Shown one piece after another: positions 54,686-64,000 of a stretch of DNA of 64,000 nucleotides. Every line of letters begins with the position of its first letter. The first letter of the stretch is position 1. The notes below the pieces were generated by a model, which was not told the DNA's origin, made no database searches, and saw only the letters and a program-made list of their open reading frames with translations. The translations under genes were made by a program, and so were the position numbers. The stretch lies in assembly GCA_030295235.1 (NCBI GenBank), contig AP026130.1, positions 1,302,001 to 1,366,000 on the forward strand. Direction: 5' to 3'. The stretch comes from Fistulifera solaris. Lineage: Eukaryota > Bacillariophyta > Bacillariophyceae > Naviculales > Stauroneidaceae.

Positions 54686-55995
54686 TTATACACTTCGATA
54701 CACGCGGCCCCAACCGGGAAATAGCATGGTATCCATCACGATGTGAACTCCGCATTTCACAAGTTTCTGTATAATCTTATTCCGGTGAAACACTGCCAAA
54801 TCTTTGTTTCGACCGATTTTACTACGACCATGCAACTCCAGTAACAAACTTACGTGTAGTTGATGCTCTTCTACGGCGCGGCATAACGATTGCCAATCAT
54901 TGTTCAAAATAGCGTATTCGGCGCCTTCTACATCCATTTTGATGATCAAATGAGAGTCATTTGTCATCAAGACGGTCTCTTTCAAAAGAGTTGACAGACT
55001 GATTCCACGGACAACAACAGTCGATTTGTCCGTATGTTTGCTGTCGTCTGCTCTTTTCGGCTAAGATGGAAGACCCCTGTCCAGCATTGCCTTCCACAAA
55101 CATTTCAATGGGTCCATCACGGTCCGTAATAACAGTGTCCGTGTAAAAGGCTAAATTACGCACGGGGCGAGGTGTCGTTTGCATCGTTCGCGATGCAAGA
55201 CGCTGGAGAGGCTCTGTTAAAGCTGGATTGCCCTAGCGAAGATGTCAGTTTCTTTCCTGTATTATAGTTCACCAATCATACCAATCTACGTACCTCCACT
55301 CCAAAGTAACAATAATCCTCAGGGCGCGTTTGATGCGTCGCTTCGCGCATTCGAGAATCAGCCCAATCGTGAATTCCTTCCCAGTGGGCTGCGTTGATAA
55401 AATTTCCAAAGCGCTTACTCCACCGGCTCCTTGGTGGTGGGTCAACCACACTCGTGTAGCTTTCCACCATGTAACCCGTGTCCAAGTGAAATGACGAGGG
55501 GCAGGGAAGATGGTAAAACCCGGCATTGACGAACTTGTAGACAGTATCGCCGATGTTGACACCCAAATCCCAGAATACCCTCCTACATGGTTGTATCGAG
55601 ACGTTGTGGGGAATAATAGAAGGCTCTTCTGGCTGAAAAACTGCCTTGAGTCCTTGAAGATAATGGCCATTGTCAGCGTGACGGCACAGCGTTTCCAGCT
55701 GAGCGCGCTGTTCGGCGACAACAAGAGCATTTTGGAGACTAGTTTCATCATCGAAAGGTTCAATCTTCCGTGAGCTGCTCAACAATGATGATCTCTCCTT
55801 CATTTCCGTAAGAATCGCGGTGAAATCTACGGTCTTTGTAACAAGACGGGTCGGTCCCTCCCAGTTCATATTGACCACACATGTCAGAATGACCAAAGCA
55901 ACCAACATGCACCGTAACGTCCATTTTTGGTGAACTCGTCTCGCATCGACAGTTGCGGGCTTGCGCGGACGCTGCAGCATGATGAATGATGACAA
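54686..55995 (-). CDS. FkbM-type methyltransferase, single-pass membrane protein, one frameshift
   Basis: SAM-dependent O-methyltransferase family often acting on sugars or lipids. Exon 1 (55294-55995) encodes a cytosolic N-terminus, one membrane anchor (about residues 28-43, MLVALVILTCVVNM) and WDLGVNIGDTVYKFVNAGF (a motif I variant), ending FGVE. The 61-nt intron 55233-55293 joins it to GNPALTEPLQRLASRT, forming the VEGNP motif. The rest includes DGPIEMFVEGNAGQGSSIL and, in another frame from about 55050, GISLSTLLKE...IKMDVEGAEYAIL, the FkbM core. A one-base surplus in ctctttt near 55052-55057 accounts for the shift. Predicted type II topology fits the Golgi. Confidence 0.8.
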
Positions 55996-57463
55996 TGTGT
56001 TTCACGTCAACAAGAATGATTTAGCCCGATCGACCGGTTGCTTGCCAATGAAAACGAAGGAGGATCAAAAAGTGCCGATCCTCGATCCTTGGCCGATGAT
56101 GGTCGTCTGGATGCGGCGTTAAAATTCTGCCTCATCGTAGAGGCTATGTAGAATCTTGTACTGGAGGCAGAATTTTAACGTCCTTTACTGTCGTGTGAAA
56201 CGATCAAGTATGTTCAAAGTCAGATTTACGTCATTACGACACTTTATTGGTAATCGGAGTTGACAAGCAGTATAGCTTGAATAGTAGCCTTTCTGTTTTT
56301 CAAGCTGTCACTACTGTAAGGTTTACTACTCCTTAATTCTTAATATCTCTGACGTCTGACGTTGACCAGAAATCGGAACTTCCAATTGTACATTAAGTTA
56401 TATAGTGCATTTCAAATTTGTACGTTCCCTTTCCAGCCAAGTTCCTCGTCCGCAGTCCGCACTTCCATCCTCCACCCTTCATCTCCATGCAAATCATCGA
56501 ACCAAAAAATCTTTCGGATCGAGGAGTCCGCGCATTCAATTCAAAACATGACAAATTTTTTTGAAGAATAGAGAAGACGATAGCCTCGAAACTCCATTTT
56601 GGTGAAGCGGAAAGGTTCTGTTGCTATTCAGCCCGCAATACTGTTGCGGAGTGAAAGGATGAATGAGACTATCTGAAGCATCGCGTATGCGAGAAATATT
56701 TCACGTCCAAGTTCTGGAAACCGTAAGTTCAGCTGCGAATTCTTAGAACCAAGTTTTTCAACCTCGAAACTGGTAATTGAACGATGGCAAAATTAGTTGT
56801 AATGAGGAATGAATATCAATGGGAATCTCTCCGAACAAACATGATGGATTCAAATATATCATCTCCATATCATTCATGGATTCTGAACGCTACTTTTGAT
56901 CACCTTCATCGGTACTTCGTGTGCTTACTTGATCACAAACGACTTACTTCCATATAAACTTTGTCTTCTTGCAGTCTACGGATTGAGTTCATCGGCTGGT
57001 TCTGTTCGGCTTTTTCCGTCCTTGCACTCGAACTGCAGTAGCGAGAGATTCAAAGGCGTGAGGATGTACCTTGGAAAAAGGAGGATTCGATGATTGACAT
57101 AACTCGCGTGTTGCAGAAGGCCGATCGCCGTACACTGTAAAATGTCTTCTCGAACTTATCGAAGATTGACAACAGCGAAGACCCATTCGTTGATGCGATC
57201 GACCTTTCTTTTGCGTGTTAGCGAGGCTTTTGCTTATAGCAATATAGAGCATTGGAAGATAGTTCTATGGATTTCTTCGCGCTACAATCATTGTAAAAGC
57301 GACCCGCAACAAAAGGTTGACAAAAGAAAGTAACAATTTGTTATGGAAAGGTATTGCTGTTGTGCTTAATTGTTCGTCACGGAGCTCAATCGCATTGTTG
57401 TTACCGCCTACAACTAAGTCCGGGCTGTGCTCCGTAGCGCAATATCTTGCATAAAGTGGGGGT
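55996..57463. other. Long intergenic region with a 17-bp-arm stem-loop
   Basis: No gene supported. It holds the perfect inverted repeat at 56117-56180 (listed separately). Confidence 0.4.
56117..56180. repeat. Perfect 17-bp inverted repeat, 30-base loop
   Basis: CGTTAAAATTCTGCCTC at 56117-56133 and its exact reverse complement at 56164-56180. Confidence 0.9.
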
Positions 57464-59335
57464 CTAGAATTTTGGAAGGTGCGCAGCATTTCGGTAGGAT
57501 CGAAAAATATGGTCCAGAATTTCTGGACCACCACAGACTACACGAATCCAGAATTTCTGGAACACGCACTTTCGTTCCCAAGGATTTACAACGAAGTTAT
57601 CTGAACTTTTGGAACGCGTATTTTCTTTCGTTATGATCCCAAACACCGTGCCCAACGTACACAGCTTTTCGATCGGTTCAAAAGACTGGTCCAGAATTTC
57701 TGGACCACCACAGAAATTCTGTATGATCATGAATCATGAATGACTTTTCCAGAATTTCTGGAATTATCATTTGCTTACGTTATGATCCAACACCAGAGTT
57801 TCCAGAACTTCTGGAGCGTGCATTTTTCTTCGTTATGATCTAAACCACCATCCATAGAATTTCTGCAACGTGCACAGCATTTCGATCGGTTCGAAGAAAC
57901 TGGTCCAGAATTTCTGGACCACCACAGAAATTCTGTATGATCATGAATCATGAATGACTTTTCCAGAATTTCTGGAATTATCATTTGCTTACGTTATGAT
58001 CCAACACCAGAGTTTCCAGAACTTCTGGAGCGTGCATTTTCCTTCGTTATGATCTAAACCACCATCCATAGAATTTCTGCAACGTGCACAGCATTTCGAT
58101 CGGTTCGAAGAAACTGGTCCAGAATTTCTGGACCACCACAGAAATTCTGTGTGACCATGAATGACTTTTCCAGAATTTCTGGAATTATCATTTTTTCGTT
58201 ATGATCCAACACCAGAGTTTCCGAGGTTTCGGGAACATGCTTTTTCCTTCGGTATGATCTAAACCACCATCCATAGAATTTCTGCAACGTGCACAGCATT
58301 TCGATCGGTTCGAAGAAACTGGTCCGGAATTTCTGGACCACCACAGAAATTCTGTATGATCATGAATCATGAATGACTTTTCCAGAATTTCTGGAATTAT
58401 CATTTGCTTACGTTATGATCCAACACCAGAGTTTCCAGAACTTCTGGAACATGCTTTTTCCTTCGTTATGCTCCAAGACACCTTGTCCAGTATTTCTGAA
58501 CCGTGCATAGCCTTTCGATCGGTTCAAAAGACTGGTCCAGAATTCTGGACCAACACAGAAATTCTGTATGATCATGAATCATGAATGACTTTTCCAGAAT
58601 TTCTGGAATTATCATTTTTTCGTTATGATCCAACACCAGAGTTTCCGAGGTTTCGGGAACATGCTTTTTCCTTCGGTGTGCTCCAAGACACCTTGTCCAG
58701 TATTTCTGAACCGTGCATAGCCTTTCGATCGGTTCGAAGAAACTGGTCCAGAATTTCTGGACTAACACAGAAATTCTGTATGATCATGAATCATGAATGA
58801 CTTTTCCAGAATTTCTGGAATTATCATTTTCTTTCGTTGTGATCCAACACCAGAGCTTCCAAGATTTCTGGAGCGTGCATTTTCCTTCGTTATGCTCCAA
58901 GACACCTTGTCCAGTATTTCTGAACCGTGCATAGCCTTTCGATCGGTTCAAAAGACTGGTCCAGAATTTCTGGACCAACACAGAAATTCTGTATGATCAT
59001 GAATCATGAATGACTTTTCCAGAATTTCTGGAATTATCATTTGCTTACGTTGTGATCCAACACCAGAGTTTCCAAGATTTGGGAACATGCTTTTTCCTTC
59101 GGTATGCTCCAAGACACCTTGCCCAGTATTTCGGAACCGTGCATAGCCTTTCGATCGGTTCAAAAGACTGGTCCAGAGTTTCTGGACCACCACAGAAATT
59201 CTGTATGATCATGAATGACTTTTCCAGAATTTCTGGAAAATTCACGTTCTTTCGTTATGATCCATACCACGCTCTCCAGAATTTCTGGAAATTCCAAGAC
59301 ACTTTGATAAGATCGAGAAAAATGGAACGTGTGGA
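57464..59335. repeat. Satellite: about nine ~210-bp tandem monomers full of TTCnnGAA palindromes
   Basis: The marker gatcggttc recurs at about 57671, 57894, 58098, 58303, 58517, 58727, 58941 and 59153, at spacings of 204-223 bp, with a degenerate monomer before and a partial one after. Each monomer holds the perfect palindrome TGGTCCAGAATTTCTGGACCA (first at 57687-57707), then ACAGAAATTCTGT, then TTCCAGAATTTCTGGAA, and usually TTTCCAGAACTTCTGGA. All are built on TTCnnGAA. Spacers such as atgatcatgaatcatgaatg are shared. Long open frames here on both strands are by-products. Confidence 0.93.
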
Positions 59336-59664
59336 CAAACATTTCCAAAAAAATCTGTATGAGTCCTGTTTTCACTTGTAAAGAAAGTTTGCGCGCGGGC
59401 AAAATTACTGGTGTATCACCCACGCACATAGCAAGAAGCGAAAGAAATACTACGTAATAAACTTCGCATAATTAGAGCTTGAATCAGAAGACAAGCTTAC
59501 TAAAGAGATTCAAATCCCTCTCTATTGTGTTAAAGATTTACCAGTAAAGGTCTTTTTCAGACACTTTGCCGTTTTTTATTAATCGACTTGTTGCTATAAA
59601 GCATTGCTGACATTCTATCTTTGGCCAGCGGCTACGCACCTACATAATACTCACCTGTAAAAAC
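59336..59664. other. Intergenic
   Basis: Between the satellite and the aminopeptidase gene. Nothing recognised. Confidence 0.4.
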
Positions 59665-60656
59665 ATGTTCTTCGTCACAAAAGCACAAACGACGCGACAC
59701 GCACATACGCAACAACAACTGTTTCATCAAATCATCCGCTCGTTCGCTTCTTCTCCCGCAACGGCACCTCCTTTTGTACGATCACCCGTTCAGAAATATC
59801 CCCTCACTCCGACTCGAAACGTTCCTTCTCATATTCCGCGTCCTCCCTACGCACGAACCGGACGTGTTCCTCCTTCCGTGTGGCTACATCAAATTGCTTT
59901 ACACACCGAAGATCCTGTCGAATTGCGGAATGCGGCTCGTTTGGCGCGACGTGTGCTCGATTTGGCGTGTTCGTCAGTACAGCCCGGTATGACTTCGGAT
60001 GAAATTGATGCAATTGTACATGAGGCGATCGTACGACACGGAGCCTATCCGTCTCCTTTGAATTATGAAGGGTTTCCTAAATCGGTGTGTACATCCATCA
60101 ATGAAGTCATTTGTCACGGTATTCCGGATCTGCGGCCCTTTCAATACGGCGACGTCGTATCGCTGGATGTCAGTTGCTACTTGCAAGGTGTGCACGGAGA
60201 TAATTGTGCGACAATTCTAGTCGGTGACGATGAGGAAGGCAGTGATTTACAATTGGCACCCGCTCGTCGATTGATTCAAGCTACAAAAGAAAGTTTGGAT
60301 GCCGCCATTGCGACTTGTCGTCCGGGGAGTTGCTTGACATCGATCGGAGCGGCGATTCAAGACGTGGCGGATTCGTACGGATACCAATCGGTTGAAAAGT
60401 ATCGAGGCCATGGAATTGGTACAGAATTTCATTGTGCGCCCTTTGTCAAGCACTTTCGCAATCATGATTACTTGCGCTTGCAAAAGGAATGGTTTTTACG
60501 ATTGAACCCATGCTGACGGCAGGATCTGCCGATTGTTTCGAATGGGATGATCAATGGACGGTAGCTACCTCGGATGGCAGTTTAGCAGCGCAATTTGAGC
60601 ATACAGTGTATATAACTGACGATGGAGTGGAGATTTTGACGCTTCCAGACGAATAG
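59665..60656 (+). CDS. Methionine aminopeptidase type 1, organellar (one frameshift)
   Basis: Removes the initiator Met from nascent proteins. The type 1 signature is [20 protein letters not shown]. Metal ligands seen are D in VVSLDVS, D in VHGDNCA, H in GHGIG, and both Glu, in TIEPM and FEHTV, the last two in the shifted frame. The first frame ends LRLNPC at 60516, but the true C-terminus continues from 60490 as [15 protein letters not shown]... to the stop at 60654-60656. One missing A in the run at 60482-60485 explains it. The ~75 residues before the core ([17 protein letters not shown]...) are basic, and the linker is Pro-rich, typical of an organelle-targeted MAP1. About 330 residues joined. 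Confidence 0.88.
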
Positions 60657-60777
60657 TTGTCAACCAAACGCGCGTGTTCTTCTACAGATCAGAGGAACTT
60701 TCGCTAAATGCATGACAAAAGTCTCTTTTTCTGATGATAGAACTAATAAATATAGAGAGAGAGACTACTGTTTGCAC

Positions 60778-62231
60778 TCAATAATACGGGTCCGGAACTT
60801 TCAAAGGGAATCGTGCGACGACAACTTCAAACGGGGGGCCTTCAGGATTTTCACGACTTCCCGGTACACAGCGGAAGTAACCTCGGATATGTGCACCATG
60901 GTCATTTTCGCGAGTGGTTCCAGCCATGGGTCCGGTTTCGCTGTTGAAAGAAAACGGAGTGTTCGTATGAACCTCGCCATTCGGTAACGTGTATTGAAAG
61001 ACCTGACCAACAATGGGATCCTGACGCAAGGCTAAAAGCGGTTCTTGGTCTTCCCCGAATTCATCATCAATGGTAAAGCTCACCTCACCGCGACCGTCAA
61101 CACCTTAAAGATGAAACGAGACCAACTGGTTCGTGCTTGCAACGGACGAATCGATCATTCGAACGCGAATATGATAGCTAAAGTCCAGTCCACGCTTTTC
61201 TTCCAATAGTCCACGCATATTTCCGAATACTGGATTGAAGTAAGGGATCCATCGTGCGCTGGCACGAACTTCGATCCCTTGTGTGACACAAACGGACATA
61301 AAGTCATTTCCAGCGTCAGGAAAGAGATCAATGCCGAGTATTGGACCAAGTACCGGGAGCGGTTTATAGAACCCTTCCATCAAGTGCGCAACATACTGTT
61401 TCAAATACTGCAGAAACCCTTCTTTTCCAACAATAATTGAATCGGTATCATCAATAGCAGTAGCAAGAAGCATTCGAACAATAAGGCCCTGCGGATCATG
61501 CAAAGGATCCTTCCGAACGGACAAACTCAGTTTGGGATTTGCTTGGGAGTTACTGAGCACGACATGATTGTGGGGGAAGTGAACTCGACTTTTACGCCGA
61601 CGGGCCCCAGGACCTGTGCTTCATAAAGTCGCATCATATAATGCGTGCCGTGAAACTGAGTCCGCCCGAGGAAGGGCGCCCCAATGTCTTCTCGAGATGA
61701 TTTCCTTGAAATCGTGCGTCGCCCTCCACACACCGCCAACCATGCGATAAGATCCGACGGTACTTGGGGGTGCTCCGCCCACGATTGCAAGGTGTTCTTG
61801 TCTAAACCCGGGACGAAGGTGTCTCACAAGGCTTCATAGTGATACTCTTTACAAAACGATAGAATATCTTCAAACATTCCCATCGCATCCAGTCCTTGTT
61901 GAGTTGTCGTCACGTGATGCGTATGAATGTGCCAAGCCCGCCAGCGTCGATAGATTTGTTTCCACTCCTTGATGTCTCGACGAATTGCTCGAAAGGAATC
62001 ATTGGGTGCTTCTTTCGTATGTAATGAAAAGTCTCGTACACACAAGAGTTCCCATGTCTTCTCTTTATCAATGCAACGAAACACTTGCTCACAACGAGCG
62101 ACGTCTTGAAATGTCAAGAAGGAAAGGAAATGATGCGTCCATAGTTCGGGAACACCCAAAACGTCCGTTGCATCCAGTGGTTTCGAAGGACGGTTATCGA
62201 GGTTCGTATCGTTCGCGAATGAATGTGGCAT
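60778..62231 (-). CDS. F-box protein with SUKH-like and ApaG domains (FBXO3/SKIP16-like), frame broken
   Basis: Substrate adaptor for SCF ubiquitin ligases. N-terminal F-box: VPELWTHHFLSFLTFQDVARCEQVFR. A SUKH (SMI1/KNR4)-like region follows (LQSWAEHPQVPSDLIAWLAVCGG). The ApaG region begins SVCVTQGIEVRASARWIP, with FSYHIRVRM and, near the end, GQVFQYTLPNGEVHT, TGPMAGT, and a C-terminal FEVVVARFPLKVPD. The order F-box, SUKH, ApaG is that of FBXO3 and plant SKIP16. The frame is open in three pieces: 61824-62231, then about 61560-61823, then 60778-61560. There is an in-frame TGA at 61824-61826 and a TAA at 61105-61107, and a frameshift near 61605. A 51-nt GT..AG intron (from TTTT|GTAAAG) would remove the TGA. 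Either a pseudogene or several sequence errors. Confidence 0.6.
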
Positions 62232-62982
62232 CTTTAGAGATGTTCAAATGAAGAGAAAAGGATGTTTCGAAAGGAGGAAGGAATGAAAGAAGAAGGGAAG
62301 AACGACAAAAGAGAGAGGTTCGTCAACGAATGATGCATGCATGCAATGAAGTGTGAAGAAAATACATAAACGTGGATAGGACTTAAAATATAACATTGAA
62401 TTATTATCTTATTATTATTACATAAAATAATACGCGGGTATAATAGGATCGATGCAGTCTGATGACTGCAATCCAGTCGTGGATTCATACAACCAACTGT
62501 TTGGATCATAGTAAAAACATGAAGGTCAGGATTCGAGAGCATTGCCGGCTGAAATCGCAATTGCGCGATATTTCCAAGTTGAGAGCATAATAAGCTTAGA
62601 TTTATTAATGTAATGAGTTTATAATCAAACGCGAAAAAGACAAGAAAAACTCGCGCTGCAGGCTGCATTTACAAAAGGATCGATGCATCTCGTTTTTTCG
62701 CCGTGAGACGTACCGGTACTTGGAATCATGGTAAGGCTATTTCGTCATCGGTCACGCCTGGGTCACGCAATGCATGACAGGATTAAAGAAAACCGTCCGT
62801 CTATCCGGTCGCAGGAGGAAAAACTCCAGCCGACGCGACGAAAAGACGACGATGAAACGATGATCGACGAGGACGAGAGGAGGAGAAAGAAAATGATTTC
62901 ATCACACACCCACACAAATATACGAAAGTAAAGCCCATCTTTCTCTTTATTAGAAAACTAAAGAATCAACTCACGCTTAAAG
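62232..62982. other. Intergenic
   Basis: Divergent promoters of the F-box gene and of the gene at the right edge. A weak stem-loop copy f is at 62462-62490 (ATGACTG-caatc-CAGTCGT). A small open frame at 62728-62931 is not supported. Confidence 0.4.
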
Positions 62983-64000
62983 ATGATACGGCAATGCTTA
63001 CCGTCGTCACGTCATGCAAAAGCGATAGCAAATCACCGACGCATTCTTTCGAAACGACCGCTCGCGGCTTCCAGTAATCACAATCACAATCGTCACAAAG
63101 ATAATCACTCGGATAACAACCGAAGAATTCCTTCAAATACAGTCTCGAAGGATGGAGACGACAACAAGCAGAAAGAATTGAATCATGTTATGAAAGCATT
63201 CTTTCAAAATCGTAACACCGCACCAAATACTTCCGACAAATCAAGTCTTCGCCCTTTCCACCACAACAATAACAGACATCACAATAACAGGAATAGAACA
63301 AATGAACAGCAGAATTGGCGGCCTTTATTTCCCAAGCAACAGCAAAACAATCAGACGTCATCCTTGCAGAAGGATACGACGCCTCCTTTGACTCAAACGA
63401 CAAACTCCAACAATACGAATGATTCGATACGAGCCTTCTTTCAAAGCACTTCGGCACGTAAGAATGCTGCGTCGCAGCCACAGCAGCAGCAGCAGCCGCC
63501 GCAGCAACCTTCGTCTTTATCCAGCAGCCGAGGGAAATTTCCTTGGGATCTCAAACCTTTACAAAGGACGTCGACCGATACGACTACTCCTCGAACCGAC
63601 TTTGCATCCGTTTTGGATAAATACAAGACGTCTTCTTCGAACATGGAAAGGAAAACCGAGCCATCATCTTCAGTAACACCGCCGGCTACGAATACGACAA
63701 CATCGCTACCGAGACCCCCGCCGCGTTCTGGGGTCGGATTGGCGGCACCAGCAAACCCACAGCCGTTCACGTCACCGCTCTCCGAAATGATTCGTAAGAT
63801 GCAGTTGGCACAGCAACAGAAGCAGCAACAGCAGGAAAGTGGGAATGCAATGAATCCTTTGGCGAATGAACCGCGTTGGCGTACCAGTCCGCTGCGTGCG
63901 TTGCGTCAGTCGTCGCGCATAAACAACCAACAGCATTCAAACAACGGCCATAATATCAGTGTCAACAAAGCGAATGATTTCTTGAAAGCTGCCGACACGG
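62983..64000 (+). CDS. Q/N-rich protein, probably mitochondrial, cut by the window edge
   Basis: One open frame from ATG 62983 to the edge (339 codons) with no stop. The N-terminus MIRQCLPSSRHAKAIANHR and what follows are Arg/Lys/His-rich with no acids for about 35 residues, a mitochondrial leader. The rest is disordered and Q/N/S/T/P-rich: it repeats MKAFFQNRNT and IRAFFQSTSAR, carries a run of Gln (QPQQQQQPPQQ), and an IRKMQLAQQQKQQQQ helix. The visible part ends ...VNKANDFLKAADT. No domain is reached. The N-terminal extension of a large mitochondrial factor (for example a translation factor) is possible but unproven. The region looks coding because codon bias is consistent throughout and the opposite-strand frame is shorter. 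Confidence 0.6.
   Translation, partial: MIRQCLPSSRHAKAIANHRRILSKRPLAASSNHNHNRHKDNHSDNNRRIPSNTVSKDGDDNKQKELNHVMKAFFQNRNTAPNTSDKSSLRPFHHNNNRHHNNRNRTNEQQNWRPLFPKQQQNNQTSSLQKDTTPPLTQTTNSNNTNDSIRAFFQSTSARKNAASQPQQQQQPPQQPSSLSSSRGKFPWDLKPLQRTSTDTTTPRTDFASVLDKYKTSSSNMERKTEPSSSVTPPATNTTTSLPRPPPRSGVGLAAPANPQPFTSPLSEMIRKMQLAQQQKQQQQESGNAMNPLANEPRWRTSPLRALRQSSRINNQQHSNNGHNISVNKANDFLKAADT

Noticed and set aside
57464-59335. Many 60-120-codon open frames on both strands
   Set aside because: Produced by palindromic satellite monomers without internal stops; no protein-like conservation across monomers.
57464-59335. CRISPR array
   Set aside because: Repeats are contiguous ~210-bp monomers without unique spacers, in a eukaryotic context.
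59500-59530. T-arm-like string (gattcaaatccc)
   Set aside because: No cloverleaf could be built from the flanks.
61824-61826. In-frame TGA as a selenocysteine codon
   Set aside because: The aligned position in F-box/ApaG proteins is not Cys, and a frameshift and a TAA occur in the same gene; an error, intron or decay is simpler.
63441-63770. 109-codon minus-strand open frame
   Set aside because: Antisense to the Q/N-rich plus-strand frame, which is longer and has a leader and consistent composition.

Overview
The window looks like nuclear DNA of a diatom, most likely a raphid pennate. The case rests on several features. Genes are intron-poor, with short GT-AG introns (about 60-90 nt, a few longer). 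The ferredoxin sulfite reductase and a small coiled-coil protein start with a signal peptide followed by a Phe at the expected cleavage site, which is the bipartite plastid-targeting design of diatoms. There is a Ty1/copia element of diatom type, an LRR membrane protein with a cytosolic N-terminus, an HMG-box protein, and TGACGT-type promoter motifs. The species cannot be fixed from the sequence alone.

Layout. 0-6 kb: secreted Cys-rich proteins, three of them tandem paralogues with GPI-like tails. 6.6-9.1 kb: an XRCC3-like RAD51 paralogue and serine hydroxymethyltransferase. 9.5-10.2 kb: three ~220-bp tandem repeats. 10.4-13.1 kb: a head-to-head pair of paralogous membrane proteins sharing a CRE-rich promoter (third copy at 26.5-27.5 kb). 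13.8-16.9 kb: an EH-domain endocytic scaffold. 19.2-23.4 kb: an LPMO and a subtilisin-like protease that carry the same 12-Cys C-terminal module. 23.6-25.7 kb: plastid sulfite reductase. 28.2-34.0 kb: MnmM-like methyltransferase, calcineurin-like phosphoesterase and two TPR-like paralogues. 34.1-41.5 kb: pyruvate dehydrogenase E2, an unknown secretory protein, an LRR receptor-like protein and the HMG-box protein. 44-45.7 kb: two unknown proteins. 46.15-52.75 kb: a complete, very young copia element. 52.8-56 kb: two thioredoxin-fold proteins and an FkbM-type methyltransferase. 57.5-59.3 kb: a ~210-bp satellite packed with TTCnnGAA palindromes. 59.7-64 kb: methionine aminopeptidase, a broken F-box/ApaG gene and the 5' part of a Q/N-rich probable mitochondrial protein.

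At least ten otherwise well-conserved genes are interrupted by a single-base frameshift, usually in a homopolymer. The two LTRs of the young retroelement differ by two one-base indels and no substitution. The simplest reading is uncorrected indels in a long-read assembly, so 'broken' genes here should not be called pseudogenes without read support.

The most interesting undescribed signals are (i) the ~210-bp satellite whose monomers are built from heat-shock-element-like palindromes, (ii) a ~40-bp dispersed stem-loop element (GACTG-N5-CAGTC followed by rTGGAAAA) found in at least six intergenic places, and (iii) the 12-Cys module shared by the adjacent LPMO and S8 protease genes.
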